Origin: Candidatus Symbiobacter mobilis CR
GTDB lineage: Bacteria > Pseudomonadota > Gammaproteobacteria > Burkholderiales > Burkholderiaceae_C
DNA length: 64,000 nucleotides
Assembly (NCBI RefSeq): GCF_000477435.1
Contig: NC_022576.1
Coordinates: 62,001 to 126,000, forward strand
Direction: 5' to 3'
Shown: one piece after another, positions 1 to 6,210 of the stretch
How the letters are laid out: every line of letters starts with the position of its first letter
Position numbering within the stretch: position 1 is the stretch's first letter
The notes under the pieces: model-generated
Databases searched by the model: none
What the model was told of the DNA's origin: nothing
The model's input: only the letters and a program-made list of their open reading frames with translations
Program-made: the position numbers and the translations under genes

Positions 1-1
1 A

Positions 2-220
2 ATGAAGGCTGGCCAACTACATGTTGTGTTATCGCCTGTCATGGAAGCTCGCAAGAAAACCGGCCTGTCGCAGTCGCAGTTCGCCGCGCTAATGGGTGTG
101 TCTGTTCGCACCTTGCAAGGTTGGGAGCAAGGTCGTAAGCAGCCAAGCGGTGCGGCTCGTACGCTTCTGGCAATTGCCAGCACAAACCCAAAAGCTTTGC
201 TTGCAGTAGCTGGCAAGTAG
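2..220 (+). CDS. XRE-type helix-turn-helix protein, antitoxin-like; possibly 5'-truncated by window edge
   Basis: The 72-residue product carries one helix-turn-helix of the XRE/Cro class over about residues 15-60 (KKTGLSQSQFAALMG, then VSVRTLQGWEQGRKQPSGAA, the recognition helix and following turn). Its relatives are mostly small antitoxin or repressor proteins of about 95-105 residues that pair with HigB/RelE-like toxins. The first ATG is at base 2, so the true start may lie left of the window. No toxin gene follows; an attC-like hairpin begins 16 bases after the stop, so this may be the last gene of a cassette. DNA binding is likely; a toxin-antitoxin role is inferred. Confidence 0.7.
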   Translation: MKAGQLHVVLSPVMEARKKTGLSQSQFAALMGVSVRTLQGWEQGRKQPSGAARTLLAIASTNPKALLAVAGK

Positions 221-235
221 CAGCTATGCGCAGAG

Positions 236-295
236 GCCCAACTGTAGGTTCAACACGGATGTCAATGCTTCGCATTGCCGCCGGTTAACCTGGGC
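236..295 (+). repeat. Degenerate attC-like recombination site
   Basis: Right after the helix-turn-helix gene comes a box GCCCAAC (RYYYAAC consensus of an attC R'' box), an inner GGTTCAAC, a perfect stem CAATGC-ttc-GCATTG, then GGTTAACC and TGGGC. The outer arms pair as GCCCA/TGGGC and GGTT/AACC. The right box does not keep the GTT of the GTTRRRY consensus, so this is a decayed or recombined site. Its place just behind a gene stop and the better sites further on support the reading. Confidence 0.42.
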
Positions 296-334
296 GCTAC
301 AAGGGCTTCACCCTCTTTGCAAGCAATAACCTCC

Positions 335-363
335 CTGAGTCAGTCGCGTAGCGATTGACTCAG
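335..363. other. Strong palindrome (13-bp arms, 3-bp loop)
   Basis: CTGAGTCAGTCGC and GCGATTGACTCAG are complementary at 12 of 13 positions around the loop GTA. A short T-run follows about 12 bases later, too far for a typical terminator. It lies between the attC-like site and the IS110 remnant and could be a subterminal structure of that element or part of another degraded attC. Nothing else is recognisable in the roughly 90 bases up to the transposase remnant. Confidence 0.5.
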
Positions 364-454
364 GTATTGGTTGTCGGTTTTTCAACTCAGATAACCCGTG
401 TCGCGGTGTGGTCTGTTCGTTGACGCTCTTTGGCAAATGTTGCGGACGGCGGTA

Positions 455-829
455 CTAAAAATGGTCACTGTTACTGCTTTGATTGCCGCAGACCCTGAGG
501 CAGAATTGGCGCCCACAGGAGAAATCGTGTCCATTGCCCACGGTACTCACAATCTTCTTGCCGCGTTTGCCTGAGAGACGGTAGGGGGCGACGAATTTGG
601 GAGCCATCCAACGCACGCTGTGGCCAAACGTGGCAAACTGACGCACCCAATGGTGAGCGCCGGAGCAGGCTTCCATGCCGATGAGGCATGGCGGTAGTGA
701 GGCGATGAGTTCCAGCAGCTTTGCGCGAGGCACGTGGGGGCGTATCAGCACGGCATTTCCGGAAGAATCCACACCATGCACGGCGAAGACATTCTTTGCC
801 AGATCGATGCCAACGGTTACGATAGCCAT
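455..829 (-). pseudogene. IS110-family transposase remnant, internally deleted
   Basis: The 124-residue frame begins with the N-terminal DEDD-type domain of IS110 transposases (GIDLAKNVFAVHGVD; LIGMEACSGAHHW; APKFVAPYRLSGKRGK). After GKRGK, where intact family members read NDAADA, it jumps to STVGNGHDFSCGRQF, which resembles the C-terminal Transposase_20 region (GN-HDF--GRQF). The rest of the C-terminus is absent. An internal deletion of roughly half of a normal ~340-residue protein is the simplest explanation, so the enzyme is dead. Some IS110/IS1111 members insert specifically into attC sites; the neighbouring attC boxes suggest this was one of them. Confidence 0.8.
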
Positions 830-948
830 GAGATTTCCCCTTTCAGAAAAAAGTGAGTTGATGAGAGATGCGACTTTTCATCGTGGCATTTTGATTCCGT
901 ATCTCGTGACTGTGCGGATCATCCAGGATGGGAAAGTCCCTTTCATTC

Positions 949-955
949 GTTAGAC
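949..955 (+). other. attC R'-type core box GTTAGAC
   Basis: GTTAGAC fits the GTTRRRY core at which integron cassettes join. It lies 14 bases before the ATG of the DUF4160 remnant, the usual spacing between a core site and a cassette gene. Its partner R'' box is not visible on the left, where the IS110 remnant lies, so the site may have been split by that insertion. Confidence 0.45.
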
Positions 956-969
956 GCTACATTCCTGCC

Positions 970-1208
970 ATGGCACCGACGATTTTCCGCGAGGGCGGTT
1001 TCCGCTTCTTTTTCTTCTCAATGGAATAGGAAAGAATGCATGTACACGTCAACCATCCTGACGGCGAGGCCAAATTTTGGTTAACACCGAAATTAGGGCT
1101 GGCAACGAGACCGGGCTTTCGCCCCAAAAAATCAAGGAAGCCCAGAACTTGGTTGCTGTTCACTTGGAGGAAATTACCCATGCCTGGAAAACTCATTTCC
1201 CAAGCTGA
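970..1208 (+). pseudogene. DUF4160 family gene with an internal stop and a frameshift
   Basis: Translation from the ATG gives MAPTIFREGGFRFFFFSME and then TAG (1027-1029). The frame resumes as MHVHVNHPDGEAKFWL, the signature of DUF4160, and then leaves the family frame at a run of six A (1126-1131). In the -1 frame the expected end KIKEAQNLVAVHLEEITHAW is present and stops at 1206-1208. Both lesions mean no full-length product. DUF4160 and DUF2442 genes are often neighbours; here the last 29 bases overlap the start of the next gene. Confidence 0.75.
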
Positions 1209-1449
1209 AGTTACCCATGTTTCACAACATGGCTTTTGGCTGCTGCTTGCCGACGAAGAACTTTTTTTGCCGTTCACAAGCTTCCCGTGGTTTCGCGGCG
1301 CAACCATTGAGCAACTGTGCCAAGTGGAATGGCCGACTGAAAACCACCTTTTCTGGCCGTCTTTGGATATCGATTTGTCTGTCGAGTCCATTCGCAACCC
1401 GTCAGCGTTCCCGCTCATGGCAGCTATTCCAGCGCCCAATCGGGGGTAG
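1180..1449 (+). CDS. DUF2442 domain protein, C-terminus altered by a group II intron
   Basis: The 89-residue product has the DUF2442 pattern (GFWLLLADEELFLPF, FPWFRGATI, HLFWPSLDIDLSVESI, NPSAFPL). Function is unknown; the family usually sits beside DUF4160, as here. The start ATG lies inside the DUF4160 tail. The last residues APNRG and the stop come from the 3' end of the intron remnant that follows. If the intron is removed the frame continues as APN-PAVKRDAALKRVAPYF and ends inside the attC site, typical of cassette genes. Confidence 0.75.
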   Translation: MPGKLISQAEVTHVSQHGFWLLLADEELFLPFTSFPWFRGATIEQLCQVEWPTENHLFWPSLDIDLSVESIRNPSAFPLMAAIPAPNRG

Positions 1450-2445
1450 GCAACGGTTTCTAGCCGTCGCCCCCCACACCCCCCACCGTGCGGGTCCGCA
1501 GTGGGCGGTTCAACAAGTCGGCTCGCTCGACGATGTCTTTCGCTTTGTAACCATGTAACCTTGTGCCTTGCACCCCAGGTCTTTCACACTCAGCAAACCC
1601 TGCTCCTGTAACCACACGTTGGATAGGGCCTGATTGATAACCGGGGTTCTGGACATCGGCTAATAGCTGTTGCTGCTGACTCCGTGCTGAATTGCCGACT
1701 TCAGGCTTATGCCCAAAGCCAGCAAGTTCTTAATCTTCGTGCGCGGCCAGCGCCACTGTTTCCAGTAGCACATCCGCATACGCCGTCTGATCCACTCGTC
1801 CAGTTCGGGTACCGGGCGGTAATACTGGCTGATGCCAAAGTAACCCGTCCACCCCCGCACGTATTGCCCCAGTTTCTTTAGCCGGTATTCCATGGAAACG
1901 CCCCAGTTTCGCGCAGTCAGCTTCTTGATGCGGTGCTTGAAATCCGCCAGGGCCTTATCAGTCCAGCGTACTTTCTTGCCCTTGATCGTGAAGCCCAAAA
2001 AGGCGCATTCACTCATCGGTGCCACCTTGCTTTTGACCAGCACCCCGGCGCGCAGGTAGCGCCCAAATTTGCTGTCGCACGGCTGGCCAGTGTGCGCATG
2101 CATGGGTGGGGAAGCCTTCCATGGTCACGCCGTCATCCATTCGCACCGCACGCGGCGCAGATCTCCCCAGGTAAGAACGCAAACTTTCTGTGCGCAAACG
2201 CCGCATTTACCCTAAGCGCCAAACCGATGGCTTTGCCGTCCTGTGCCAGCTCGCCTCAGCTCTCTGGGCCTTCTATGCGGTTCCTGTTCGTCGTCTCGCA
2301 CCTTTGCACTCAGGCTTCCTCCAGACTACTTCTCGCGAAGCAGCCCTTGCCGTCGGCTAGTGGTTACTATTGCTCACGTTGAGTCCAATCCGGTTCTCCC
2401 ACAGGGGACTTTCACCCCATAAGTTCGCGCCCATGCTGGGCGCAC
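1439..2445 (-). mobile_element. Group II intron remnant, copy 1, inserted in an attC site
   Basis: On the minus strand the element starts GTGCGCCCAGCATGGGCGCG, a typical bacterial group II intron 5' end, continues with GTGAAAGTCCC and GGGAGAACCG, and ends with a domain V/VI-like hairpin region and CCCGAT. At about 1 kb it is half the length of an intact intron because the encoded protein is deleted internally. Joining the flanks 1431-1438 and 2446 onward gives GCCCAAC, an exact attC R'' box. The intron lies opposite to the cassette genes, as group IIC-attC introns do. Confidence 0.8.
1660..2206 (-). pseudogene. Group II intron reverse transcriptase/maturase remnant (copy 1)
   Basis: Three pieces of one protein remain. 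Near 2100-2130 one frame reads HWPAVRQQI (start of the RT domain). Then GRYLRAGVLV (middle of RT) runs into KSKVAPMSECAFLGFTIKG, and from about 1710 to 2000 comes the group II maturase domain (KLTARNWGVSMEYRLKKLG, QYVRGWTGYFGISQYYRPVP, MRMCYWKQWRWPRTK). The RT catalytic YADD block is missing. A TAG at 1660-1662 interrupts the C-terminus, which would go on as MSRTPVINQALSN. The protein cannot be functional. Confidence 0.82.
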
Positions 2446-2506
2446 ACCCCGCAGTCAAGCGGGACGCCGCGCTGAAGCGAGTCGCACCTTACTTTTGACG
2501 TTAGGC
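2446..2506 (+). repeat. attC site, right part (split by the intron)
   Basis: After the intron 5' end the + strand reads ACCCCGCAGTCAAGCGGG and, further right, CTTTTGACGTTAGGC, whose last seven bases are a perfect GTTRRRY core (2500-2506). Together with GCCCA at 1434-1438 this makes a site about 66 bp long with boxes GCCCAAC and GTTAGGC. The stop codon of the original DUF2442 frame (TGA, 2497-2499) lies inside it. Confidence 0.72.
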
Positions 2507-2646
2507 GCAATAAGGTATGTACCACTTGTTATTACTCCAAAACACATTGCAACTGGCTGGTTTTTTGACAAGTAACCATGATTTTTTGGAGTAATAAAAA
2601 GTGGAAGTTATTTATCTGAAATACTATAAAACATTGGAGAGGACAC

Positions 2647-3111
2647 ATGAAGAAAAAAGCAGTCGATTCTGAATTGATTGTTTATACGGCAGCACTGGAA
2701 GACGGCGATGATGAATTTCTCAACGATTCCGCTGCCTTGGAGGATATGCGAAATAAATGCTTGGCCATTCTTGATGAGGGCGTATCAGCTAACGCTCACT
2801 ATTTGTTGGGTGTATATCATATTCTGAAAGGCGAAACAGACAAGGCTAACGGGGAGAGGCTAAAGGCAGCCTATCTTGGTCATTGTGCTGCCGTAATTGA
2901 CTATTCGTCTCAGGCAAAAGATGGTATAAGCATCGAGATTCTTGGTATCGTTAAAGCCATGAACAACGCGGGTGAACATCTTGGATCAGCACAGGAAGAT
3001 TTTGACGACTCTCTTTCCCAGCTATCGCCAGAAGGCGAAGAGAAAGTTAATAGCATTGCAAAAAAAGTGAAAGAGTCAATGGAACAGTATGGGCTTGGAT
3101 TTCAGTGGTAA
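2647..3111 (+). CDS. Hypothetical cassette protein, helical, acidic
   Basis: This 154-residue protein has no domain I can name. It is acidic and probably all-helical; the stretch SANAHYLLGVYHILKGETDK resembles one Sel1/TPR-like helix pair. There is no signal peptide or membrane segment. The start is supported by GGAGAGG seven bases before the ATG. The gene is AT-rich compared with the backbone. It is the first of two genes between attC core boxes at 2500 and 4115 with no attC between them, so both appear to travel as one cassette. Confidence 0.72.
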   Translation: MKKKAVDSELIVYTAALEDGDDEFLNDSAALEDMRNKCLAILDEGVSANAHYLLGVYHILKGETDKANGERLKAAYLGHCAAVIDYSSQAKDGISIEILGIVKAMNNAGEHLGSAQEDFDDSLSQLSPEGEEKVNSIAKKVKESMEQYGLGFQW

Positions 3112-3163
3112 TGACGCAGCTTCGGCTTGGTTGCGCGTTGCGGTTGATGCACGACAGTAAAAA

Positions 3164-4021
3164 ATGAGAGCTATGTTTACGGGAGCAAAAATAGCTATCG
3201 CAGTATTTGCACTGATGCTGTCACTCAACGTCATCGCTGAATCACCGAGTGGTCCCTTGCCCATAACACCTAACGAAGGGTCTGCTGAAGATGTATGCCT
3301 TACGCAATTCAAAAGTCATTTCTCACTGGAAAAATGTACTGCCCTTGCTGAAAAGGGGGATGCCAATGCACAGTATTTCCTTGCAGAAACCTACTTCATT
3401 CGACAAGATGCCAAAGTTGTCTATTGGCTGGAAAAGGCAGCCAGACAAGGGCACGTCCGAGCACAAAGCCGGTTGGGATCACTTTACCAGCAGGGCAATT
3501 TTGTTGCGGCTGATTGGGGTAAGGCGGAGGCGTGGTATCGATTAGCCGCCAAATCCGGCGACTATTGGGCAGAAAAGGTACTTTCGTATCGACAGGCCGC
3601 AATATCTCAGGGAGAATTCGATAACTGGATTCTTATGGCGTGTCTGATCACTGTTTTGATTATCCCTGCCATTTCGACCAAGAAATTTGCGCTTTCCGAT
3701 TATATTGGCCGACTGTTGATTTGGTCGCCACACTTCACAAATCTATTTGTAGCCACTTGGTATGCTTCAACCGGGGGCTGGGGGCAAGAAAAGCATCCAG
3801 TAATTCATCATCTTATGGAGAGAATCACGCCAGCCTTGGCTGGATACTTCGTGTGGCTTCCCGCTGTTTCAGTTCTGATCTACGTCGTGACTTTTTTCAA
3901 AAGACCCAATGACCGCAAGCATTTTTTCTTCAGCATCACTTTGTATATACCTACAATTTTGGCTGCTGTAGTTTTTGGATACTTTATAGCTCAGCTCGCC
4001 TCTCAAGGCGCGGGTCGGTAG
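3164..4021 (+). CDS. Sel1-repeat protein with signal sequence and C-terminal membrane segments
   Basis: The 285-residue product begins with a probable signal peptide (about residues 1-25, AVFALMLSLNVIA). Residues 60-150 hold Sel1-like repeats (AEKGDANAQYFLAETYF; AARQGHVRAQSRLGSLYQQG; AAKSGDYWA). At least three, probably four, hydrophobic segments follow from about residue 155, ending in TLYIPTILAAVVFGYFIA. Sel1 repeats usually mediate protein contacts; the role here is unknown. It lies 52 bases behind the preceding gene in the same two-gene cassette. Neither start ATG (3164 or 3173) has a convincing ribosome site. An attC site follows 41 bases after the stop. Confidence 0.78.
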   Translation: MRAMFTGAKIAIAVFALMLSLNVIAESPSGPLPITPNEGSAEDVCLTQFKSHFSLEKCTALAEKGDANAQYFLAETYFIRQDAKVVYWLEKAARQGHVRAQSRLGSLYQQGNFVAADWGKAEAWYRLAAKSGDYWAEKVLSYRQAAISQGEFDNWILMACLITVLIIPAISTKKFALSDYIGRLLIWSPHFTNLFVATWYASTGGWGQEKHPVIHHLMERITPALAGYFVWLPAVSVLIYVVTFFKRPNDRKHFFFSITLYIPTILAAVVFGYFIAQLASQGAGR

Positions 4022-4062
4022 GTCAAAACACGGGGGCAACTCTTCCATTATTTATACGACAA

Positions 4063-4121
4063 GCCTAACCCAACGCTCCAGCCGGCTCCGCTTCGTTCCT
4101 CCGCTGAGCTTTGCGTTAGGC
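4063..4121 (+). repeat. attC site (intact)
   Basis: This is the clearest attC in the window, 59 bp. The outer boxes are GCCTAAC (4063-4069) and GTTAGGC (4115-4121), exact complements and both fitting consensus. The next bases pair as CAA/TTG and GCTC/GAGC with single mismatches, as in known sites. It directly follows the two-gene cassette and precedes the next cassette ORF by 10 bases. Confidence 0.85.
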
Positions 4122-4131
4122 AGCTCAAGTT

Positions 4132-4291
4132 GTGATGCTCTTTTCGCCTTTTGCCCTTGTCACATCTGCGGTATCAGCTCTCTTCTTTGTAGTGGATGTG
4201 CTTCGTCTTCACTTGCTGTCCAGAGGTTGTTTTGGCTTGGGTGCTGTTCATGCGTTGCGCGGCGTGTGCGCCTTTTCAGCACTGCGGCCTA
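4132..4291 (+). CDS. Short hydrophobic cassette ORF interrupted by intron copy 2
   Basis: From GTG 4132 or ATG 4135 the frame reads MLFSPFALVTSAVSALFFVV and continues to FSALRPN, where the intron 3' end begins. It is hydrophobic in its first 25 residues, so a membrane peptide is possible. Similar short frames ending in ...RPN inside attC are common in cassette arrays. The present frame runs on through the intron to 4410 with no meaning. With the intron removed and one A restored, it would end about 14 residues later in the attC. No function known. Confidence 0.4.
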
Positions 4292-4826
4292 ATCGGGTAA
4301 GGCAACGACTTCTAACCGTCGCCCCCCACACCACCCACCGTGCGGGTCCGCAGTCGGCGGTTCAACAAGTCGGCTCGCTCGACAAAGTCTTTCGCTTCAT
4401 ATCCATGTAACCATGAGCCTTGCACCACAGGTCTTTCACACTCAGCAAACCCTGCTCCTGTAACCACACGTTGGATATGGTCTGTTAGATATGGCATAAT
4501 TGATAACCGGGGTTTTGGACATGTGCCATTAGCTGTTGCTGCTGACTCCGTGCTGAATCGCCGACTTCAGGCTTACGCCCAAAGCCAGCAAGTTCTTAAT
4601 CTTCGTGCGCGGCCATCGCCACTGTTTCCCGTAGCACATTCGGATGCGCCTTCTTATTCACTGATCCACTCGTCCAGTGCGGGTACCAGGCGGTAATACT
4701 GGCTGATGCCAAAGTAGAAAGTAGCCCTTGCCGTCGGCTAGTGGTTACTATTGCTCACGTTGAGTCTCATTCGGTTCTCCCACAAGGGACTTTCACCCTA
4801 TAAGTTCGCGCCCATGCTGGGCGCAC
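4292..4826 (-). mobile_element. Group II intron remnant, copy 2, in a second attC
   Basis: Both ends match copy 1: the minus strand begins GTGCGCCCAGCATGGGCGCG and ends CCCGAT after the same domain V-like hairpin. Only 535 bp remain. The piece corresponding to most of the encoded protein and the middle of the ribozyme is deleted between the CAAAGTA at about 4713 and AGCCCTTGCCGTCGG at about 4728; both sequences occur in copy 1 about 530 bases apart. Protein fragments such as KIKNLLALGVSLKSAI remain. The left flank GGCCTA is an attC R''-like box missing one A at the junction. Confidence 0.78.
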
Positions 4827-4869
4827 CCATCGCAGTCAAGCGGGATGTCGCGCTGAAGCCCACGCCTAA
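4827..4869 (+). repeat. attC fragment after intron copy 2
   Basis: The sequence CGCAGTCAAGCGGGATGTCG is nearly the same as the right attC part behind intron copy 1. It then runs into CACGCCTAA, an R''-type box, instead of an R' core. It therefore looks like one attC half joined to the left box of another, the product of deletion or recombination between sites. Confidence 0.5.
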
Positions 4870-4891
4870 ATCAGGTAGGCAACGGCTTCTA
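4870..4891 (-). mobile_element. Stub of a third group II intron 3' end
   Basis: ATCAGGTAGGCAACGGCTTC on the + strand matches the first bases of copies 1 (ATCGGGGGTAGGCAACGG) and 2 (ATCGGGTAAGGCAACGAC), again just behind a GCCTAA box. It ends abruptly where the inverted-repeat element begins. Confidence 0.6.
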
Positions 4892-5003
4892 GTAAAGTGG
4901 ATCCGAATGTCATGACAATTTTTTGGTCGATGTAAGCTGTAGCTGTTTTCCCTGGATTGAAGGACATCTTCCATTTTTGTCTTGAATTCGGGGCCCACTT
5001 TAC
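4892..5003. mobile_element. 112-bp inverted-repeat element (IS remnant or MITE-like)
   Basis: The segment is bounded by perfect 9-bp inverted repeats GTAAAGTGG (4892-4900) and CCACTTTAC (4995-5003), with partial complementarity continuing inward (ATCC against GGCC). It cuts the intron stub on the left and ends 17 bases before the trmL start. I do not recognise a transposase fragment inside it. It may be two joined ends of an insertion sequence or a small non-autonomous element. Confidence 0.5.
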
Positions 5004-5020
5004 GCAGCCCGTACAGCAAT

Positions 5021-5494
5021 ATGTTCCACATCGTTTTGGTTTCGCCGGAAATTCCCCCCAATACAGGCAATGTGATTCGTTTAGCTGCCAACACGGGCTG
5101 CGTGTTGCACCTGATCGAGCCGTTGGGGTTTTCGATGGAAGACCGGCTGTTGCGCCGCGCTGGGCTGGATTACCACGAATACGCCACGGTGCAAAGGCAC
5201 CGCAGTTGGGGGGAGTTTGTGGCGACCCACAAGTCTGCGCGGCGCTTTGCGATGACGACCCGGGCCACCAGGGCGTTGCACGATGCAATGTTTGCGCCGG
5301 GGGACTGCCTGGTTTTCGGGAGCGAGACCCGTGGGCTGCCGCAGACTGTGCTGGCGGACTTCGATGCAGCGCAGCGTTTGCGGCTCCCGATGCTCCCCGG
5401 TCAGCGGAGCCTCAATCTGTCGAACGCCGTCGCGGTCGCGGTGTTCGAAGCCTGGCGGCAAAACGGCTTTGCCGGGGCGCTGAACAACCCGTAG
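5021..5494 (+). CDS. trmL: tRNA (cytidine/uridine-34 2'-O)-methyltransferase TrmL
   Basis: SPOUT-class enzyme that methylates the ribose of the wobble nucleotide in certain leucine tRNAs using S-adenosylmethionine. The 157-residue product has the family order: VLVSPEIPPNTGNVIRLAAN at the N-terminus, LVFGSETRGLP in the middle and RSLNLSNAVAVAVFEAWRQ, the knot and SAM-binding loop, near the end. Length matches the family (about 155). The start MFHIVL is chosen by alignment; an upstream in-frame ATG at 4982 would add 13 residues from the inverted-repeat element. The gene converges with lolA. Confidence 0.93.
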   Translation: MFHIVLVSPEIPPNTGNVIRLAANTGCVLHLIEPLGFSMEDRLLRRAGLDYHEYATVQRHRSWGEFVATHKSARRFAMTTRATRALHDAMFAPGDCLVFGSETRGLPQTVLADFDAAQRLRLPMLPGQRSLNLSNAVAVAVFEAWRQNGFAGALNNP

Positions 5495-5523
5495 CTCGGA
5501 GAGAGCGAAGCGCAATCCGGGGG
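5488..5523. repeat. Short palindromic intergenic repeat between convergent genes
   Basis: The stretch GTAGCTCGGAGAGAGCGAAG followed by CGCAATCCGGGGG resembles a widespread proteobacterial intergenic repeat of the type CCCGGATTGCGCT...GGGCTACG. The ends pair as CTCGGA/TCCGGG. The trmL stop codon lies in its left arm. It separates convergent trmL and lolA and may help termination. Recognition is by pattern only. Confidence 0.4.
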
Positions 5524-5571
5524 TGGTCTCTGCAACAACCAAGGCTGATGGCGCCAGTGCATTCCGGCACT

Positions 5572-6210
5572 TCACTGCGCAACGATGTCGATGCCGGCGG
5601 GCGGGCGGTAGCGGAACAGGGCGGCGTCCAGTGAGGGGTTGGCCTCGAACTGGTCGAAGCGGATTACCGTGCGTTGGCCGAAGTGGTCGAGCAGTTCCAG
5701 CACGGCGGGGGTCACGGTGGGGGCCGGACCAGCGGGGCAGACCATGCCCAGTTGAACCGATGCGATCATGCTTTCCGTCGGTGTGGCCTGTACCCATTGC
5801 AGGCCGTCTCGTTCCGGCGCATCGCGCAAGGCGTACTGGGAACGCAAGGCATTGCTGTCCGCAGCGGAAGCAAGCAATGCGGCGGGGGTGTCTGCCAGCG
5901 CAGCGGTTTGCCCGCGTACCGTGACCTGACGGAGATCGTGGTCGTGGAACCAAAGCTGCTTGCCGTCCGCAACGATGGTCTGCGCAAAAGGGGGCGCGTA
6001 GTCGAAGCGGAACCGGCCAGGGCGGGCAAAGGCAAAGGTGCCGTGCGCCGTTTGTACCTTGCTGGGGGTATGCACCTCCTGTACGAAGGTGGCGCGCCCC
6101 GTGCGCACGGTGCGCAGGAACGTGTCCAGGCATTGCAAGGCACTGGCTTGGGCGGATTCGGCCAGGCACCACAGAAACAGGGGCCAGAGTTGCTGCATGC
6201 GGTGCTTCAT
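5572..6210 (-). CDS. lolA: Outer-membrane lipoprotein carrier protein LolA
   Basis: Periplasmic chaperone that takes lipoproteins from LolCDE and passes them to LolB. The 212 residues start with a signal peptide (to about residue 23, ESAQASA), then the LolA core: [38 protein letters not shown], a [20 protein letters not shown] strand pair, and [20 protein letters not shown] at the end. The start ATG overlaps the ftsK stop as ATGA, so the two are translationally coupled. Confidence 0.92.
   Translation of the reverse strand: MKHRMQQLWPLFLWCLAESAQASALQCLDTFLRTVRTGRATFVQEVHTPSKVQTAHGTFAFARPGRFRFDYAPPFAQTIVADGKQLWFHDHDLRQVTVRGQTAALADTPAALLASAADSNALRSQYALRDAPERDGLQWVQATPTESMIASVQLGMVCPAGPAPTVTPAVLELLDHFGQRTVIRFDQFEANPSLDAALFRYRPPAGIDIVAQ

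Noticed and set aside
1126-1131. Programmed -1 frameshift at A6 in DUF4160
   Set aside because: The in-frame TAG at 1027 already breaks the gene, so decay is the simpler reading.
957-1439. Long minus-strand frame opposite the DUF4160/DUF2442 genes
   Set aside because: No family resemblance; it is the antisense of recognisable coding sequence.
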